From an uncultured Mediterraneibacter sp. (lineage in GTDB: Bacteria > Bacillota > Clostridia > Lachnospirales > Lachnospiraceae): a stretch of DNA of 64,000 nt. Shown piece by piece: positions 62,126 through 64,000 of the stretch; position 1 is the stretch's first letter, and each line of letters opens with the position of its first letter. Both the position numbers and the translations under genes were made by a program. The notes beneath the pieces were generated by a model, which saw only the letters and a list, made by a program, of their open reading frames with translations, was not told the DNA's origin and made no database searches. The stretch is from assembly GCA_944384505.1 (NCBI GenBank), contig CALWTQ010000001.1:1-64000 (forward strand), written 5' to 3'.

Positions 62126-62152
62126 TTAGCACTCACCTTTCATGAGTGCTAA
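62126..62152 (+). promoter_or_regulatory. Perfect CIRCE element (HrcA operator)
   Basis: TTAGCACTC, nine bases, then GAGTGCTAA: an exact match to the CIRCE consensus in both arms and spacing. It lies between the lon promoter and its ribosome site, where HrcA would block transcription until heat shock. Confidence 0.93.
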
Positions 62153-62174
62153 TACCCGAAAGGAGGATTTTAAC

Positions 62175-64000
62175 ATGTTTATACAGCCCATTTACAATAT
62201 ATTACTTTTGCCTGATATTACCTACTACTTTAAAAAAGATTTCTTCGCTGAAAGAGCGGATAAACTCTCGGCAGGAGAAGACGTCCTCTTTATGATGCTG
62301 AAAGAAGAAAGCAGCGGCGGGTCCTTTCAGGAAGGCGACTTCTATCCCATTGCCCTTTCTGCAAAAATCGAAAATATCTCGGATGAAGATGTTGTGCAGA
62401 TCCATACCATAGAGCGGGTCGAGATCGTCAATCCTGTTATTGAGAACGGAGAGGTTCAGGCCTCCTTTGTCATCCGTCCTTCTGTGGATGATATGTCCAC
62501 AGATGAGCAGCAGCAGGCATTTGCTTCTCTGCGCTCTTCACTGCTCCAGTTTGTCCAGGGATATCAGTGGGGGCTCTGGGCCCGGGGCTTTATACTGCAG
62601 CGGAAGAGCGTCTATGACCTGGCTTCCTCGCTGTCAGAGTACCTGAATCTGAGCGCCGGGGAAAAATATCAGATTCTTGCCGCCGACTCGGTCAGAGAGC
62701 GGTATGAACTTATCGCGAGGGCGTTCAGCGAGTTCATGCAGATCGCCAGAGTCTCCGCCGAAGCCCAGGAAGCGCAGAAGGATGATCAGGAGCAGCTTTA
62801 CCGCGAAGCCGCGATAAAGAAGCAGATTGATTATCTTCAGAAAGAGCTGGACGATATGCATCCTGAAAATATTTCTGACGTCCGCAAATTCGAAAAGAAG
62901 ATCGCCGAGTCCGGCATGAATAAAGAAGCCCGCAGGGAAGCGGATAAGGTGTTGAACCGGATGCGCCAGGAAGGAAAGGAAAGCCACGAATACGGACTCC
63001 TTTACGACTATCTTGACTTTGTCACAAGCCTCTCCTGGAAGGAACCGGAATTTAAGCCGATTGATCTGGAAAAGGCGGAAAAAATCCTGGATGAAGATCA
63101 TTATGGCCTGAAGAAAGTGAAAGAGCGCATCATCCAGCAGCTTGCGGTCATGGCTCTGAACCGGAAGCAGTACGGCTCCATTCTCCTGTTTGTGGGGGCT
63201 CCGGGAACCGGCAAGACCAGTATCGGGCAGAGCATCGCCCGGGCGCTGGGACGGGAGTATGTGCGGATCAGCCTGGGCGGCATCCGGGATGAGGCCGAGA
63301 TCCGCGGCCACAGAAGGACTTACATCGGCGCCATGCCGGGACGTATCATGGAGGGCATGAAGCGCAGCGGAGCCTCCAATCCTGTCATGGTTCTGGATGA
63401 AGTCGACAAACTGGCCAAAGATTACGGCGGAGATCCGGCAAGCGCCCTCCTCGAGGTTCTGGATCCGGAGCAGAACAGTACGTTTACCGATCACTATATG
63501 AATGTGCCCTATGACCTGTCCAACGTCCTTTTCGTCTGTACAGCCAACACGACGGACACGATTCCGGAGCCCCTCCTGAACCGTATGGAAGTGATCAGTT
63601 TCCCCGGATACACTGCGGTTGAGAAGTATCATATCGCGAAGAGGCATCTGATCCCAAAGGCCATGGAAATCATGGGGATTCAGAAAGGGCAGCTCAGAAT
63701 TACAGACAGCGCCCTGCGTCAGATCATTGACGAGTATACCATGGAGTCCGGCGTGCGTGACCTGAAGAAAAATATCGAGACACTGTGCCGGACCGCCGCG
63801 GTGGAACTTGTGAAAAGCGCGGGCTCAGGACAGCCGGAAGACGGCCGGAAGATTCCGTGCATTTCGGTTTCAAAGAACAACCTTTCCGATTATCTCGGCC
63901 GGAAGCAGATTCGTGCCGAGCGGAAGCTGTCCGCTAAGGTTCCCGGGGTAGTGACCGGGCTTGCGTGGACGCGGGCAGGAGGCGCCATCCTCTTTATTGA
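62175..64000 (+). CDS. lon: ATP-dependent Lon protease (3-prime end beyond window)
   Basis: At least 608 residues without a stop before the window end. The substrate-binding N-terminal domain (to about residue 200) is divergent, a coiled coil follows, and the AAA domain has Walker A GAPGTGKT (about residues 343-350), Walker B VLDEVDKL and the Lon block GGIRDEAEIRGHRRTYIGAMPG. The start of the protease domain (VTGLAWTRAGGAILFI) is just reached, so the catalytic Ser-Lys pair is not in view. GAAAGGAGG precedes the ATG at 62175. Lon degrades misfolded and regulatory proteins. Heat-shock control is shown by the CIRCE element. Confidence 0.95.
   Translation, partial: MFIQPIYNILLLPDITYYFKKDFFAERADKLSAGEDVLFMMLKEESSGGSFQEGDFYPIALSAKIENISDEDVVQIHTIERVEIVNPVIENGEVQASFVIRPSVDDMSTDEQQQAFASLRSSLLQFVQGYQWGLWARGFILQRKSVYDLASSLSEYLNLSAGEKYQILAADSVRERYELIARAFSEFMQIARVSAEAQEAQKDDQEQLYREAAIKKQIDYLQKELDDMHPENISDVRKFEKKIAESGMNKEARREADKVLNRMRQEGKESHEYGLLYDYLDFVTSLSWKEPEFKPIDLEKAEKILDEDHYGLKKVKERIIQQLAVMALNRKQYGSILLFVGAPGTGKTSIGQSIARALGREYVRISLGGIRDEAEIRGHRRTYIGAMPGRIMEGMKRSGASNPVMVLDEVDKLAKDYGGDPASALLEVLDPEQNSTFTDHYMNVPYDLSNVLFVCTANTTDTIPEPLLNRMEVISFPGYTAVEKYHIAKRHLIPKAMEIMGIQKGQLRITDSALRQIIDEYTMESGVRDLKKNIETLCRTAAVELVKSAGSGQPEDGRKIPCISVSKNNLSDYLGRKQIRAERKLSAKVPGVVTGLAWTRAGGAILFI

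Overview
The window looks like a chromosomal segment of a Firmicute of the Lachnospiraceae type (gut Clostridia). The reasons are strong AGGAGG-type ribosome sites, sigma-A promoters with 17-bp spacers, a perfect CIRCE element, MurT/GatD lipid II amidation, YesM/YesN two-component pairs beside carbohydrate ABC importers, and moderate GC. No rRNA, tRNA, CRISPR array, transposase or phage gene was seen. One gene (lon) runs off the right edge, and one repeat runs off the left edge.

Layout. 1-5075: two copies of a non-coding, hairpin-rich repeat with terminal inverted repeats flank an AI-2E family permease, an aldo/keto reductase, an alkyltransferase-like protein and a LacI-family repressor. 5076-8200: malQ, with a promoter and LacI-type operator, then an unidentified structured leader RNA before a PLP aminotransferase. 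8245-13034 (minus strand): HAD phosphatase, murT, gatD, a metallophosphatase and a leucine-rich-repeat protein. 13223-14538: an AbiE-type toxin-antitoxin pair whose toxin appears to lack a catalytic motif. 14843-17562: a MoxR-type ATPase with a VWA-domain partner.

17611-25129 (minus strand) is one transcription unit: sugar-binding lipoprotein, two permeases, a Gfo/Idh/MocA oxidoreductase, and a YesM/YesN sensor and regulator. 25341-26714 is a MATE exporter. 26821-40312 is a second carbohydrate locus: two secreted-type esterase-fold hydrolases, an MFS transporter and an LplA-like binding protein (minus strand), with LplB/LplC-like permeases, a GH13_18 sucrose-phosphorylase-family enzyme and a second YesM/YesN pair (plus strand); a class C beta-lactamase-fold hydrolase lies between. 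40391-46763: two tandem Hsp20 chaperones, a YczE-like membrane protein, recQ, an OmpR/HK two-component system and a small membrane protein.

46840-61975 (minus strand) is the most interesting part: an apparently single nine-gene operon for a Pel-like exopolysaccharide. Its core is pelD (with an added N-terminal SDR domain and a c-di-GMP I-site in a dead GGDEF domain), pelE, a DUF2194 deacetylase-like protein, pelF and pelG. PelG is fused at its C-terminus to a CotH-type kinase. A second CotH lipoprotein, a VTC-fold polyphosphate polymerase-like protein, a DUF4956 membrane protein, a DUF4832 glycosidase-like protein and a DivIVA-like coiled-coil protein follow. The strong promoter of this operon is back to back with a CIRCE-controlled lon gene (62175 to the window end).

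All functions are assigned from sequence reading and family knowledge; no database search was run.
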